From Bacillota bacterium (GTDB taxonomy: Bacteria > Bacillota > Clostridia > Lachnospirales > Lachnospiraceae), in NCBI GenBank assembly GCA_023439505.1, contig JAEXNR010000034.1, positions 18,160-82,159 of the forward strand: 64,000 nt of DNA. The letters are read 5' to 3'. The position numbers and the translations under genes were made by a program. How positions within the stretch are numbered: the first letter of the stretch is position 1; each line of letters opens with the position of its first letter. Positions 14,909 through 23,217 of the stretch are shown here, piece by piece. The notes under the pieces were generated by a model that was not told where the DNA came from, searched no databases, and saw only the letters and a program-made list of their open reading frames with translations.

Positions 14909-15520
14909 ATGGCTAGAATATTTATTGTAATGGGAAAAAGTGCGACCGGTAAGGATACCATATATAAGCAGCTTTTAACATCTGCAGAGTTGCAGCTAAA
15001 GACAGCGGTTATCTATACGACAAGACCAAAGCGCAGTGCGGAGAGGGAGGGCGTGGAATATCATTTTGTGGATGAAGCGGCCCTTTTGGAATTTAAGGCT
15101 CAGAATAAGATAATTGAACATCGCTTTTATGATACTGTCCATGGGCGGTGGCATTACTTTACTGTTAATGACGGTCAGATTGATCTGGATCGTTTTGATT
15201 ACCTTATGATTGGCACGTTGGCATCCTATCTGCAGATCAGGGCGTATTATGGCGATGAGAAAGTAGTTCCAATCTACCTGGAAGTGGAAGACGGCGTAAG
15301 ACTGTTGCGTGCAATGGACAGGGAAAGGAATCAGGGTGTTCCCAAGTATGCAGAGGTATGCAGAAGATATCTTGCGGATGAGGAGGATTTTTCCGAGGAG
15401 AATCTGGTAAAAGCAGGGATTGTAAAACGATATTGCAATCACGAGATGGAGGAATGTCTGCATAAGATCAGACAAGACATCAAAAATTTTACTGTAAACT
15501 GCCGGAATAATGTGATATAA
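14909..15520 (+). CDS. Guanylate-kinase-like P-loop protein
   Basis: A 203-residue P-loop kinase. Walker A is GKSATGKDT (residues 9-17); YTTRPKRSAEREGVEYHFV corresponds to the GMP-binding TTRxxRxxExxGxxYxF segment of guanylate kinases. In Bacillus the same position between yaaO and the yaaR/holB genes is held by thymidylate kinase (tmk); here a guanylate-kinase relative stands in. Whether it phosphorylates GMP, dTMP or something else is open. A GAGAGGG site lies before ATG 14909. Confidence 0.75.
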   Translation: MARIFIVMGKSATGKDTIYKQLLTSAELQLKTAVIYTTRPKRSAEREGVEYHFVDEAALLEFKAQNKIIEHRFYDTVHGRWHYFTVNDGQIDLDRFDYLMIGTLASYLQIRAYYGDEKVVPIYLEVEDGVRLLRAMDRERNQGVPKYAEVCRRYLADEEDFSEENLVKAGIVKRYCNHEMEECLHKIRQDIKNFTVNCRNNVI

Positions 15521-15634
15521 TCAACGTAGTTGTATATTTTCTGAATTTTTAATAAAATATAACCAAAATTCAGTGAATGTTGAAACAGGCATCAGCTTGA
15601 GAATTAAGAAAGCAATTACAGGAGCTATGAGGTT

Positions 15635-16075
15635 ATGGAAATTAAAGTTAATCAAATGCAGCAAGTGAATCAGGTAGAAAAAAAGGCACCGGTACCGGAA
15701 GCGGATGGTTCTTTTAAATTTACGTTAATTTCCCATATTGAGGAACAGGAGTTGGGAACCAGATTAAACGCATTGCTCGAAGAGATCTCGGCGCATGGTA
15801 AGAAGATATCAAAGCATTTTGATGTAAAAGATATGAAACATTACCGGGAATTGATTAAGGAATTCATGAATGAAATTGTTAACCGCTCCCATAAGTTCTC
15901 AAGAGAAAACTTCCTGGATAAAAAGGGAAGGCACAGAGTATATGCCATGATAAAACTCATTGATAAGAATTTAGACGAACTGGCCACGGAATTAATTAAG
16001 GATGAGAAGGATCACTTGGCAATTCTTAATAAAATAGACGAAATCAGGGGATTATTATTAGATATCCTGACTTAA
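15635..16075 (+). CDS. yaaR: YaaR family (DUF327) protein
   Basis: Small, mostly helical protein of 146 residues of the YaaR/DUF327 family, of unknown biochemical function and typically encoded just before holB in Firmicutes. Seen: a variable Gln/Pro N-terminus, then the conserved part with LLEEISAHGKKISKHFDVKDMKHYRELIKEFMNEI and a final IDEIRGLLLDIL. The neighbourhood (holB 30 bases downstream, ricT after it) supports the assignment. A PII-like yaaQ/darA gene, often beside it, is missing. Confidence 0.85.
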   Translation: MEIKVNQMQQVNQVEKKAPVPEADGSFKFTLISHIEEQELGTRLNALLEEISAHGKKISKHFDVKDMKHYRELIKEFMNEIVNRSHKFSRENFLDKKGRHRVYAMIKLIDKNLDELATELIKDEKDHLAILNKIDEIRGLLLDILT

Positions 16076-16105
16076 ACTTGTATATGATAAAGTGAAGGTG
16101 ATAGA

Positions 16106-17101
16106 ATGCAGGATTATAATCAAGTGATAGGACATGAAAGTATCATTCTGCATATGCAGAATGCAATAAAATCCCGGAAGGTTTCCCATGCATATATTTT
16201 ACATGGGGAAGAGGGGATGGGCAAGAAGACTCTGGCTGGAATATTTGCGAAAACCTTACAGTGTGAGGAGGACACTACAAACCCCTGCGGGCGTTGTAAA
16301 TCCTGTATACAATCAGAAACGGGCAACCATCCGGACATTATCCGGGTTATCCATGAAAAGACCAGTATTGGTGTGGACGATATCAGACTTCAGGTGAATA
16401 ATGATATTCAGATCAAACCATATCATAGTCCTTATAAGATATATTTGATAGATGATGCAGAGAAGCTGACAGAAGCGGCTCAGAATGCTCTGTTAAAGAC
16501 CCTGGAGGAACCCCCGGAGTATGCGGTCATACTTCTTCTGGTAAGTAATATCAGTCTTATCTTACCGACGATTATATCCAGAAGTGTGGTGCTTAATTTA
16601 AAGCCGGTAGATAAAAAGAAAATAAAAGAATATCTGATGAATCAATATCAGATTCCGGATTATGCAGCGCAGATGGCAGCAGACTTTTCCGGCGGGAATG
16701 TGGGCAAGGCAATCAAATATGCTTCCTCGGAAGAGTTTGAACGGATGAAAGAGGATGTGCTTCATATTTTAAAATACATCGATGAGATGGAATTATATGA
16801 GGTGATTGCAGGAATTAAAACCATCACTGCAGGAAAGACAACAATCGATGATTATATTGATCTGATGATTTTATGGTATCGGGATATCCTGATGTTTAAG
16901 GCCACCAAGGATCCCAATCTACTAATATTCAAAGGAGAATATCCGTTCATTAAAAATCAGGCGAATATCAGAAGTTATGAAGGCCTGGAAAATATTATGA
17001 AGGCAATGGAGAAGGCAAAACTCAGATTAAGAGCAAATGTTAATTTTGATATTGCGATTGAATTGATGCTGCTTACAATAAAGGAGAATAGTAATGGTTA
17101 A
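16106..17101 (+). CDS. holB: DNA polymerase III delta-prime subunit
   Basis: Clamp-loader subunit, 331 residues. Seen: VIGHESIILHMQNAI start, GEEGMGKKTLAG (P-loop-like segment), a zinc site built from CEEDTTNPCGRCKSC, DDAEKLTEAAQNALLKTLEEPPEYAVILL and a sensor-1-like LPTIISRSV (Ser-Arg finger region). It acts with DnaX and delta to load the beta clamp at replication forks. Its 3' end overlaps ricT by 8 bases, indicating translational coupling. Confidence 0.93.
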   Translation: MQDYNQVIGHESIILHMQNAIKSRKVSHAYILHGEEGMGKKTLAGIFAKTLQCEEDTTNPCGRCKSCIQSETGNHPDIIRVIHEKTSIGVDDIRLQVNNDIQIKPYHSPYKIYLIDDAEKLTEAAQNALLKTLEEPPEYAVILLLVSNISLILPTIISRSVVLNLKPVDKKKIKEYLMNQYQIPDYAAQMAADFSGGNVGKAIKYASSEEFERMKEDVLHILKYIDEMELYEVIAGIKTITAGKTTIDDYIDLMILWYRDILMFKATKDPNLLIFKGEYPFIKNQANIRSYEGLENIMKAMEKAKLRLRANVNFDIAIELMLLTIKENSNG

Positions 17102-18011
17102 TGTAATTGGAGTGAGATTTCGAAGCGCAGGGAAAGTCTACTTCTTTGATCCCGCGGGTTTTGAGGTCACACAGGGCAATAATGTTATAGTTGAAACCGC
17201 AAGAGGAATAGAGTACGGCTCCGTTGTCTTAGGTCCCAGAGAGGTAGAAGACGATAAGATTATTCAGCCGTTGAAGCCGGTGATCCGTATTGCAACACCG
17301 GAGGATAATGCGATAGAGAAAAAGAACAAAGAGAAAGAAAAAGAAGCGTTCACCATCTGCCTTGAGAAAATTAAAAAACACGGACTGGAAATGAAGCTGA
17401 TTGACTCAGAATATACGTTTGACAACAATAAGGTATTATTTTATTTTACTGCAGACGGAAGAATTGACTTTAGAGAACTGGTTAAGGATTTGGCCTCTGT
17501 GTTTAAGACCAGAATTGAGCTCCGGCAAATCGGGGTCAGGGACGAGACGAAAATTGTGGGAGGAATCGGCATCTGCGGCAGGCCACTGTGCTGTCATACC
17601 CATTTGTCTGAATTTGCCCCTGTTTCAATTAAGATGGCGAAGGAACAGAATCTTTCCTTGAATCCTACAAAAATTTCAGGTGTATGCGGCAGGTTAATGT
17701 GCTGCCTTAAGAACGAGGAAGAAGCTTATGAGGAATTAAACAGCAAGCTTCCTAATGTGGGGGACGCGGTCACAACCAAGGACAGTTTAAGAGGTGAGGT
17801 TCAGAGCGTCAGTGTATTAAAGCAGTTGGTGAAGGTTATCGTGACGCTTGAGAATGATGAAAAAGAGGTTCGGGAATATAAGGTCGAAGATTTGAAATTT
17901 AAGTTGAGAAAGCGTAAGGAAAAGGTTGCTGCAGCCATTGAGGATGAGGAGCTGAGAGTATTAGAGTTACTGGAAAGGAAAGAGGGGAAATCCCTGCTTA
18001 ACGATGAATAG
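17094..18011 (+). CDS. ricT: PSP1-domain protein RicT/YaaT
   Basis: A 305-residue PSP1 homologue. In Bacillus, RicT forms the RicA-RicF-RicT (Y-complex) with iron-sulfur clusters and promotes RNase Y-dependent mRNA maturation, affecting sporulation and biofilm genes. Conserved cysteines are clear: GICGRPLCCHTHL and GVCGRLMCCLKNE. The C-terminus is a charged, Glu/Lys-rich tail. It overlaps holB by 8 bases and the following methyltransferase by 8 bases, so the three genes form one tightly coupled operon. Confidence 0.92.
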   Translation: MVNVIGVRFRSAGKVYFFDPAGFEVTQGNNVIVETARGIEYGSVVLGPREVEDDKIIQPLKPVIRIATPEDNAIEKKNKEKEKEAFTICLEKIKKHGLEMKLIDSEYTFDNNKVLFYFTADGRIDFRELVKDLASVFKTRIELRQIGVRDETKIVGGIGICGRPLCCHTHLSEFAPVSIKMAKEQNLSLNPTKISGVCGRLMCCLKNEEEAYEELNSKLPNVGDAVTTKDSLRGEVQSVSVLKQLVKVIVTLENDEKEVREYKVEDLKFKLRKRKEKVAAAIEDEELRVLELLERKEGKSLLNDE

Positions 18012-18756
18012 GAACGAGAAGAATCCTGCATTAAGGCCGGATGAGCGCCTTGATGATCTTCATAGAAATAACTATCAGATTATACAGAATACAAAGAAAT
18101 TTTGTTTTGGTATGGATGCAGTACTGCTATCCGGATTTTCCAAAGTCTTATCAGGAGAAACTGTATTGGATCTTGGTACGGGAACCGGAATCATTCCTAT
18201 TTTGCTGGAAGCAAAGACACAGGGCAGACATTTCACCGGCCTTGAGATTCAGGAAGAGAGTGCGGATATGGCACGACGGAGTGTCGCCATAAACAAACTG
18301 GAAGATAAAATTGATATTGTGACAGGAGATATCAAGGAGGCCCAGACTATATTTGGACGGGCTTCCTTTGATGTTGTTACCAGTAACCCCCCCTATATGA
18401 CCCACAGCCACGGACTGGTTAATCCGGCTGCGGATAAGGCAATTGCCAGGCATGAGATCCTTTGTACTCTGGAAGATGTTATAAGAGAAGCAGCAGGGGT
18501 CTTAAAGCCTAACGGCAGGTTCTATCTGGTACATCGGCCCTTTCGCTTGACGGAGATAATACAGACCCTGTGCAGCTATAAATTGGAGCCAAAACGGATG
18601 AAATTTGTACATCCTTATATTGATAAGGAACCGAATATGGTACTGGTGGAATGTCTGAAGGGCGCCAAACCAAGAGTCACTTTGGAAGCACCATTAATCG
18701 TATACAAGGAACCGAAGGTATACACCGACGAAATATATGATATTTATGGATACTAA
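18004..18756 (+). CDS. tRNA1(Val) (adenine-N6)-methyltransferase family protein (YabB/TrmN6-like)
   Basis: SAM-dependent methyltransferase of 250 residues. Motif I VLDLGTGTGIIPILLE binds SAM and SNPPYMTHS is the NPPY motif of N6-adenine methyltransferases. The position after ricT matches yabB in Bacillus, whose E. coli relative TrmN6 methylates A37 of tRNA-Val. The start overlaps the ricT stop (ATGAATAG). The GIY-YIG gene yazA that normally follows is absent here. Confidence 0.88.
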   Translation: MNRNEKNPALRPDERLDDLHRNNYQIIQNTKKFCFGMDAVLLSGFSKVLSGETVLDLGTGTGIIPILLEAKTQGRHFTGLEIQEESADMARRSVAINKLEDKIDIVTGDIKEAQTIFGRASFDVVTSNPPYMTHSHGLVNPAADKAIARHEILCTLEDVIREAAGVLKPNGRFYLVHRPFRLTEIIQTLCSYKLEPKRMKFVHPYIDKEPNMVLVECLKGAKPRVTLEAPLIVYKEPKVYTDEIYDIYGY

Positions 18757-18855
18757 GTTATCGTCAAAAGACACAGCAAAGAAATGATATCAAATGGACG
18801 ACAGTGATTTCCTGAAGCAGAGGGAGGTTATGGTTGTTCTTGGGAAAGGTTTTTT

Positions 18856-19704
18856 ATGTCCGGTAAATTATATTTATGCGCAACACCGATTGGAAACCTG
18901 GAAGATATTACCCTGAGGGTTATCAAAACATTGGAAGAGGTAGATTTAATTGCCGCCGAAGATACCAGACACAGTATTAAGCTGTTAAACCATCTTGGAA
19001 TAAAAACGCCAATGACAAGTTACCATGAATTTAATAAGATTGCAAAGGCCAAATATCTTGTGGAACAGATGAAAGCAGGCTGCAATATCGCATTAATCAC
19101 CGATGCCGGAACCCCGGGGATATCAGATCCCGGCGAAGAGCTGGTAAGACTGGCATATGAGGCGGAGATAGAAGTGACTTCCCTTCCGGGCGCCTGTGCC
19201 GCTGTTACTGCACTGACCTTATCCGGTCTTGCCACCAGAAGATTTAGCTTCGAAGCCTTTCTTCCCACCCAGAAGAAGGACAGGCTGTCCGTACTGAATG
19301 AAATGAAGTCGGAAACAAGAACGCTGATTGTCTATGAAGCACCCCACAGGCTTCTTAAGACGTTAAAGGAATTGCTGGAAGTTCTGGGTGACAGAAGGAT
19401 ATCAGTCGTTAAGGAATTAACAAAAAAACATGAAAGTGTAGTTCAAACTTCGCTCTCCGGGGCGGTTACCCTTTATGAGGGGCAGGAACCCAAGGGAGAG
19501 TATGTGCTGATTATCGAAGGAAGGTCTGCCCAGGAAATTGAAATGGAAATTCAGGGTCAATGGGAAGCTATGTCAATCATAGAACATATGCAAATCTATT
19601 TGCAGAAGGGTCTTGATAAGAAGGAGGCCATGAAATCGGTTGCAAAGGATCGGGGGACCAGCAAACGGGAAATCTATCAGGCGCTGATTCAGGAAGAGTT
19701 ATAA
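18856..19704 (+). CDS. rsmI: 16S rRNA (cytidine-1402-2'-O)-methyltransferase
   Basis: RsmI methylates the ribose of C1402 in the decoding centre of 16S rRNA. The 282-residue protein shows family signatures: LYLCATPIGNLEDITLRVIKTL, AAEDTRHSIKLLNHLGI, ALITDAGTPGISDPGEELV (SAM-binding tetrapyrrole-methylase fold) and LPGACAAVTALTLSGL, plus a small helical C-terminal domain (KKEAMKSVAKDRGTSKREIYQ). ATG 18856 has GGGAAAGG upstream. Gene order before AbrB-family matches Bacillus. Confidence 0.95.
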   Translation: MSGKLYLCATPIGNLEDITLRVIKTLEEVDLIAAEDTRHSIKLLNHLGIKTPMTSYHEFNKIAKAKYLVEQMKAGCNIALITDAGTPGISDPGEELVRLAYEAEIEVTSLPGACAAVTALTLSGLATRRFSFEAFLPTQKKDRLSVLNEMKSETRTLIVYEAPHRLLKTLKELLEVLGDRRISVVKELTKKHESVVQTSLSGAVTLYEGQEPKGEYVLIIEGRSAQEIEMEIQGQWEAMSIIEHMQIYLQKGLDKKEAMKSVAKDRGTSKREIYQALIQEEL

Positions 19705-19737
19705 AATCAAAGTTAACTGTCTTTTGGAGGTGAACTA

Positions 19738-21270
19738 ATGTTATTTGGAGTGTTTCAATCAAAAAGGTGGAGAATGGCTGCCGTCCTGCTGGGAATTGCA
19801 GTGGTGATCCTTCTTATCTTTTGCTATAGGAACTATTCGTCGGGCAGAAGGTACCACGAGCAGACAGTAATGGCAGAAGAATACTTAAAGGATGGTAATT
19901 TCAAACAGGCTACGAATGCGTTTTTAAGGGCTTTGTCACTGAATAACAAGGATCAGATGCGTTTATCGATTGGATTGGCTGATGCTTATCTTGGCATGGA
20001 CATGTATGATGAGGCGTTGGAGGTTTTACGGGATTGTTATAAAAAGACATCCAATAATACCATCAAAGTAAAGATTGAGGATGTCGCGGCAAAAAAAACC
20101 GATTATGCATATCAGCAAGTGATAACAAGAGCAGAGACTTATTATTCAAACAAAGAATATGACAAAGCGATTGCCGAATTTGAGAAGGCGAAACAGATCA
20201 AAAGTAAAGATGTGACCGCTTATCAGCGGATTGCAGAGGCTTATATTGAGGAAGGAAATTATGATCTTGCCAATAAGTCTGTGCAGGAGGGCCTGACAAT
20301 TACACAAAGTGATGCATTAAAGGGGACACTGGATAAAGTAAATGATTTGTTAAATATTCAAAAGTATGAAACAATGGTCACCGAAGCATCCGAGTACATT
20401 TATCAGGAAAATTACGAAGACGGGATTAAGAATTATGAAGAAGCCATTCATCTGATGCCCAATGAAATAGATGCATATACTGGGCTGGCAGAGGCCTATA
20501 TTTCTAAACAGGAGTTTACAAAGGCAATCATGCTGCTTCAGGATGCCATAGGACAGACAAGAAGCGATGACCTTAAGGATTTGTTAAAAAGGGTCACAGA
20601 GCAAAAAGCCATGGAAGAGGAAAGCAATAAGGTGCTGGCGAAATTATATAGTGCTCTTGACCAGTTGGATGTTGATAAAATCATCGCTGCCATGAGTAAA
20701 AAAGCATTCAAGGAAAAGATAGCAACGGATGCACCTGTGTATTTTAGTCCGCTGGGAATCGGTGAAATTACCAAGGGGTACGGAATGATTGTATATGACA
20801 GTAATACCGTCTATTTTGGCGGGATTACTGAAGGATTAAAGAATGGTCTGGGGGTATATTTTGTACTGGCAGATGGGAAAAAGAGTAAGGACTATTACTT
20901 TTATGAGGGAAAATGGATCCTTGATTATCCCAGTGGAAAAGGCAAGACACAGGAAGTAACCGTAAAAGTGGAGAATGAGGAACACATCCATTATAAAACC
21001 TTAACCGAGGGTACGTTTATTGATGGGAAAGAGAACGGTGACATGAAGAAGACCTTCTACCAAAACGATAAGGAAATTCAAAGTGTTGCTTATAAAGCGG
21101 ATAATGGCAGGCCCAGACCGTATATCAATAATAATGGAAGACAGGTTCTCTTAGACGGGGGAAACCGGTATGCCATAGGTTTTATTTACAAAGACAAAGA
21201 GCAGACCAATGATTACTACGGGGTATCTCCGGACACCCATTGGGGTGTCAAAGCATTTATTGAAAAGTAA
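19738..21270 (+). CDS. Membrane-anchored TPR protein with C-terminal MORN-like region
   Basis: A 510-residue protein of unrecognised function. One N-terminal transmembrane segment (about residues 13-30, MAAVLLGIAVVILLIFCY) is followed by about six TPR units (for example AEEYLKDGNFKQATNAFLRAL, AETYYSNKEYDKAIAEFEKA, AEAYISKQEFTKAIMLLQDA) and, from about residue 345, glycine/tyrosine-rich repeats resembling MORN units (GGITEGLKNGLGVYFVL, YEGKWILDYPSGKGKTQ, LTEGTFIDGKENGDMKK). It is probably an extracytoplasmic scaffold. GGAGGTG precedes ATG 19738. It stands between rsmI and an AbrB-family gene that is usually adjacent, so it is a lineage-specific insertion. Confidence 0.75.
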   Translation: MLFGVFQSKRWRMAAVLLGIAVVILLIFCYRNYSSGRRYHEQTVMAEEYLKDGNFKQATNAFLRALSLNNKDQMRLSIGLADAYLGMDMYDEALEVLRDCYKKTSNNTIKVKIEDVAAKKTDYAYQQVITRAETYYSNKEYDKAIAEFEKAKQIKSKDVTAYQRIAEAYIEEGNYDLANKSVQEGLTITQSDALKGTLDKVNDLLNIQKYETMVTEASEYIYQENYEDGIKNYEEAIHLMPNEIDAYTGLAEAYISKQEFTKAIMLLQDAIGQTRSDDLKDLLKRVTEQKAMEEESNKVLAKLYSALDQLDVDKIIAAMSKKAFKEKIATDAPVYFSPLGIGEITKGYGMIVYDSNTVYFGGITEGLKNGLGVYFVLADGKKSKDYYFYEGKWILDYPSGKGKTQEVTVKVENEEHIHYKTLTEGTFIDGKENGDMKKTFYQNDKEIQSVAYKADNGRPRPYINNNGRQVLLDGGNRYAIGFIYKDKEQTNDYYGVSPDTHWGVKAFIEK

Positions 21271-21311
21271 ACAGTCGGATCCGGCAAGCTGTTTCGTCTG
21301 TTATGTGTAAT

Positions 21312-21347
21312 AAAAAAGGAGCTGTTGTATTACAACAGTTCCTTTTT
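21312..21347. terminator. Bidirectional terminator between TPR gene and AbrB-family gene
   Basis: AAAAAAGGAGCTGTTGTA pairs with TACAACAGTTCCTTTTT (one G-U pair); A-run and T-run ends suit both convergent genes. Confidence 0.88.
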
Positions 21348-21361
21348 CACTGTTATGTAAA

Positions 21362-21619
21362 TTACTCTACGATTCCAGCAAGCTTAGCAAGCTCCATGAT
21401 TGTGTCTTTGGAAATTTTCTTTCCTTGATAATCAATAAGATTATCTTTGCTGCCATTAAAAATGTCTGTTGGCTGATATTTCTGAAGGATAATTTTACCT
21501 TCGTCAACAAAAATTTCTAAGGGATCTCTTTCACTAACATCCAATGTTCTTCTTAACTCGATGGGCAATGTAATTCTACCAAGTTCATCAAGTCTTCTAA
21601 CAATACCTGTACTTTTCAT
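21362..21619 (-). CDS. AbrB/SpoVT-type transition-state regulator
   Basis: An 85-residue DNA-binding protein with the swapped-hairpin AbrB fold: MKSTGIVRRLDELGRITLPIELRRTLDVSERDPLEIFVDEGKIILQ is nearly the Bacillus consensus in short. It likely represses post-exponential or sporulation genes. ATG 21619 is preceded by AAAGGAGG; upstream in-frame codons read as non-family sequence. It is in the conserved position after rsmI but on the opposite strand. Confidence 0.93.
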   Translation of the reverse strand: MKSTGIVRRLDELGRITLPIELRRTLDVSERDPLEIFVDEGKIILQKYQPTDIFNGSKDNLIDYQGKKISKDTIMELAKLAGIVE

Positions 21620-21907
21620 AGGGTGCCTCCTTTTCTCAAGTATATTGGGGAATAAATTGCGGCCATATACACAATGTGTCAGCTTACATTTTTTGTATAT
21701 AGCATTATTATAAGATATCATAGGGCTATTTTAATGTCAACTAAAATATTTGTCATAAGATAGCACAATTTAAACAATATATGTAAAACAGATACAACTA
21801 TTACCGTATATTAAGCGAAAAAAGGACATTTTTATCCGTTTTCGGCATATAGTTTAATAATGATCGTTAGTATACTAATTTTGCTCATTAGCAAGAAAGG
21901 TGAGGCC

Positions 21908-22495
21908 ATGATAAATTACTTATGGGGAATCATGATTGTCGTTGGAATTATAGTGGGTGTAATACGGGGAGATATCGCGCAGGTAAGCAATGCCACTTTA
22001 ACTTCGTCCAAAGAGGCAGTGACGTTATGCTTTACGATGCTTGGAATTATGGCAATGTGGACTGGAATTATGCAGGTGGCGAAGAAATGTGGATTGATGG
22101 GCGCCATGACGAGGGGCCTTGGTCCTGTCATACGAAAATTGTTTCCGGATCTTCCAAGAGAGCACATTGTTAATGAGTATATTGCATCGAATATGATTGC
22201 AAATATACTTGGATTGGGATGGGCTGCAACTCCTATGGGGCTTATGGCTATGCGGGAACTAAAGAAACTGAACCATGATTCAGAGGTGGCAAGCTGTGAT
22301 ATGTGTACCTTTCTGATCATCAATATATCCTCTCTTCAACTGATTCCGGTAAATATTATCGCATATCGGAGTCAATACGGATCTGTAAACCCTGCTGAAA
22401 TACTGGGAGCGGGAATTATTGCAACGACATGCTCAACGGCGGCAGGAATTATCTTCTCCGCTGTTGCCAGAAGAAGGAGCAAACAGGGAAAGTAG
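21908..22495 (+). CDS. spmA: Spore maturation protein A
   Basis: Multi-pass membrane protein of 195 residues (nucleoside-recognition/Gate domain family). SpmA works with SpmB in dehydrating the spore core. Seen: LWGIMIVVGIIVGVIRG, TLCFTMLGIMAMWTGIMQVAKK, GLGWAATPMGLMAMREL and a LIINISSLQLIPVNIIAYR segment. ATG 21908 is preceded by AAAGGTGAGG; the upstream ATG 21860 lacks a site. spmB starts 39 bases on. Confidence 0.93.
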   Translation: MINYLWGIMIVVGIIVGVIRGDIAQVSNATLTSSKEAVTLCFTMLGIMAMWTGIMQVAKKCGLMGAMTRGLGPVIRKLFPDLPREHIVNEYIASNMIANILGLGWAATPMGLMAMRELKKLNHDSEVASCDMCTFLIINISSLQLIPVNIIAYRSQYGSVNPAEILGAGIIATTCSTAAGIIFSAVARRRSKQGK

Positions 22496-22534
22496 GAGGT
22501 ATGTATGCCGCACTGGCGGCGGAGGGAGGCTGTT

Positions 22535-23062
22535 ATGGGTTTTATTATTTATATTTCAGATTTTATTATTCCATTTATCTTTATTTATATCATCGGCTTC
22601 GGATTGATTACCAGAACCAATATTTATGACGAATTTATTAAGGGTGCAAAGGATGGGTTCAAGGTAGTGTTTGATATAATGCCAACCCTGATCGGACTCA
22701 TGGTGGCAATTGGAATACTGAGGGCCTCCGGGGCGCTGGATCTTTTATCGAATTTAATTAAGCCGGTTACAGGACTGCTGCACTTCCCCTCGGAGCTTGT
22801 GCCGGTCACATTGGTTAAGATGTTTTCCTCTTCTGCAGCTACCAGTCTGGTGCTGGATATTTTTAAACAATATGGTCCGGATTCCTATTACGGAAGGCTG
22901 GTGTCAGTGATCAGCAGCAGCACAGAGACCATCTTTTATACCATGGCGGTATATTTTATGGCAGCGGGTGTGAAAAAGACCAGATACACGCTTGCAGGCT
23001 GTCTGGTGGCAACGCTGACAGGGGTGGTGGCAAGTGTAATTATAACAAATCTAGTTTTCTGA
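22535..23062 (+). CDS. spmB: Spore maturation protein B
   Basis: Membrane protein of 175 residues, partner of SpmA in spore-core dehydration. Seen: FIIPFIFIYIIGFGL, GFKVVFDIMPTLIGLMVAIGILRASG, LVPVTLVKMFSSSAATSL and VSVISSSTETIFYTMAVYF. Start at ATG 22535 follows GGAGGGAGG; the ATG at 22505 would add a Trp/Arg-rich segment and lies before that site. Confidence 0.93.
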   Translation: MGFIIYISDFIIPFIFIYIIGFGLITRTNIYDEFIKGAKDGFKVVFDIMPTLIGLMVAIGILRASGALDLLSNLIKPVTGLLHFPSELVPVTLVKMFSSSAATSLVLDIFKQYGPDSYYGRLVSVISSSTETIFYTMAVYFMAAGVKKTRYTLAGCLVATLTGVVASVIITNLVF

Positions 23063-23217
23063 ACAAAATTTTAATAATAAAAGAGGAACCTCCACATAAT
23101 ACAGGAATAATGTTATGATAAACAAAAAGATGTGGAATATCATGACATGGTAATATGGTATTATCTACATAAAGATAGGGTGCAGAAGGATAAAATTATA
23201 TGAAATGGAGGTGTGTC

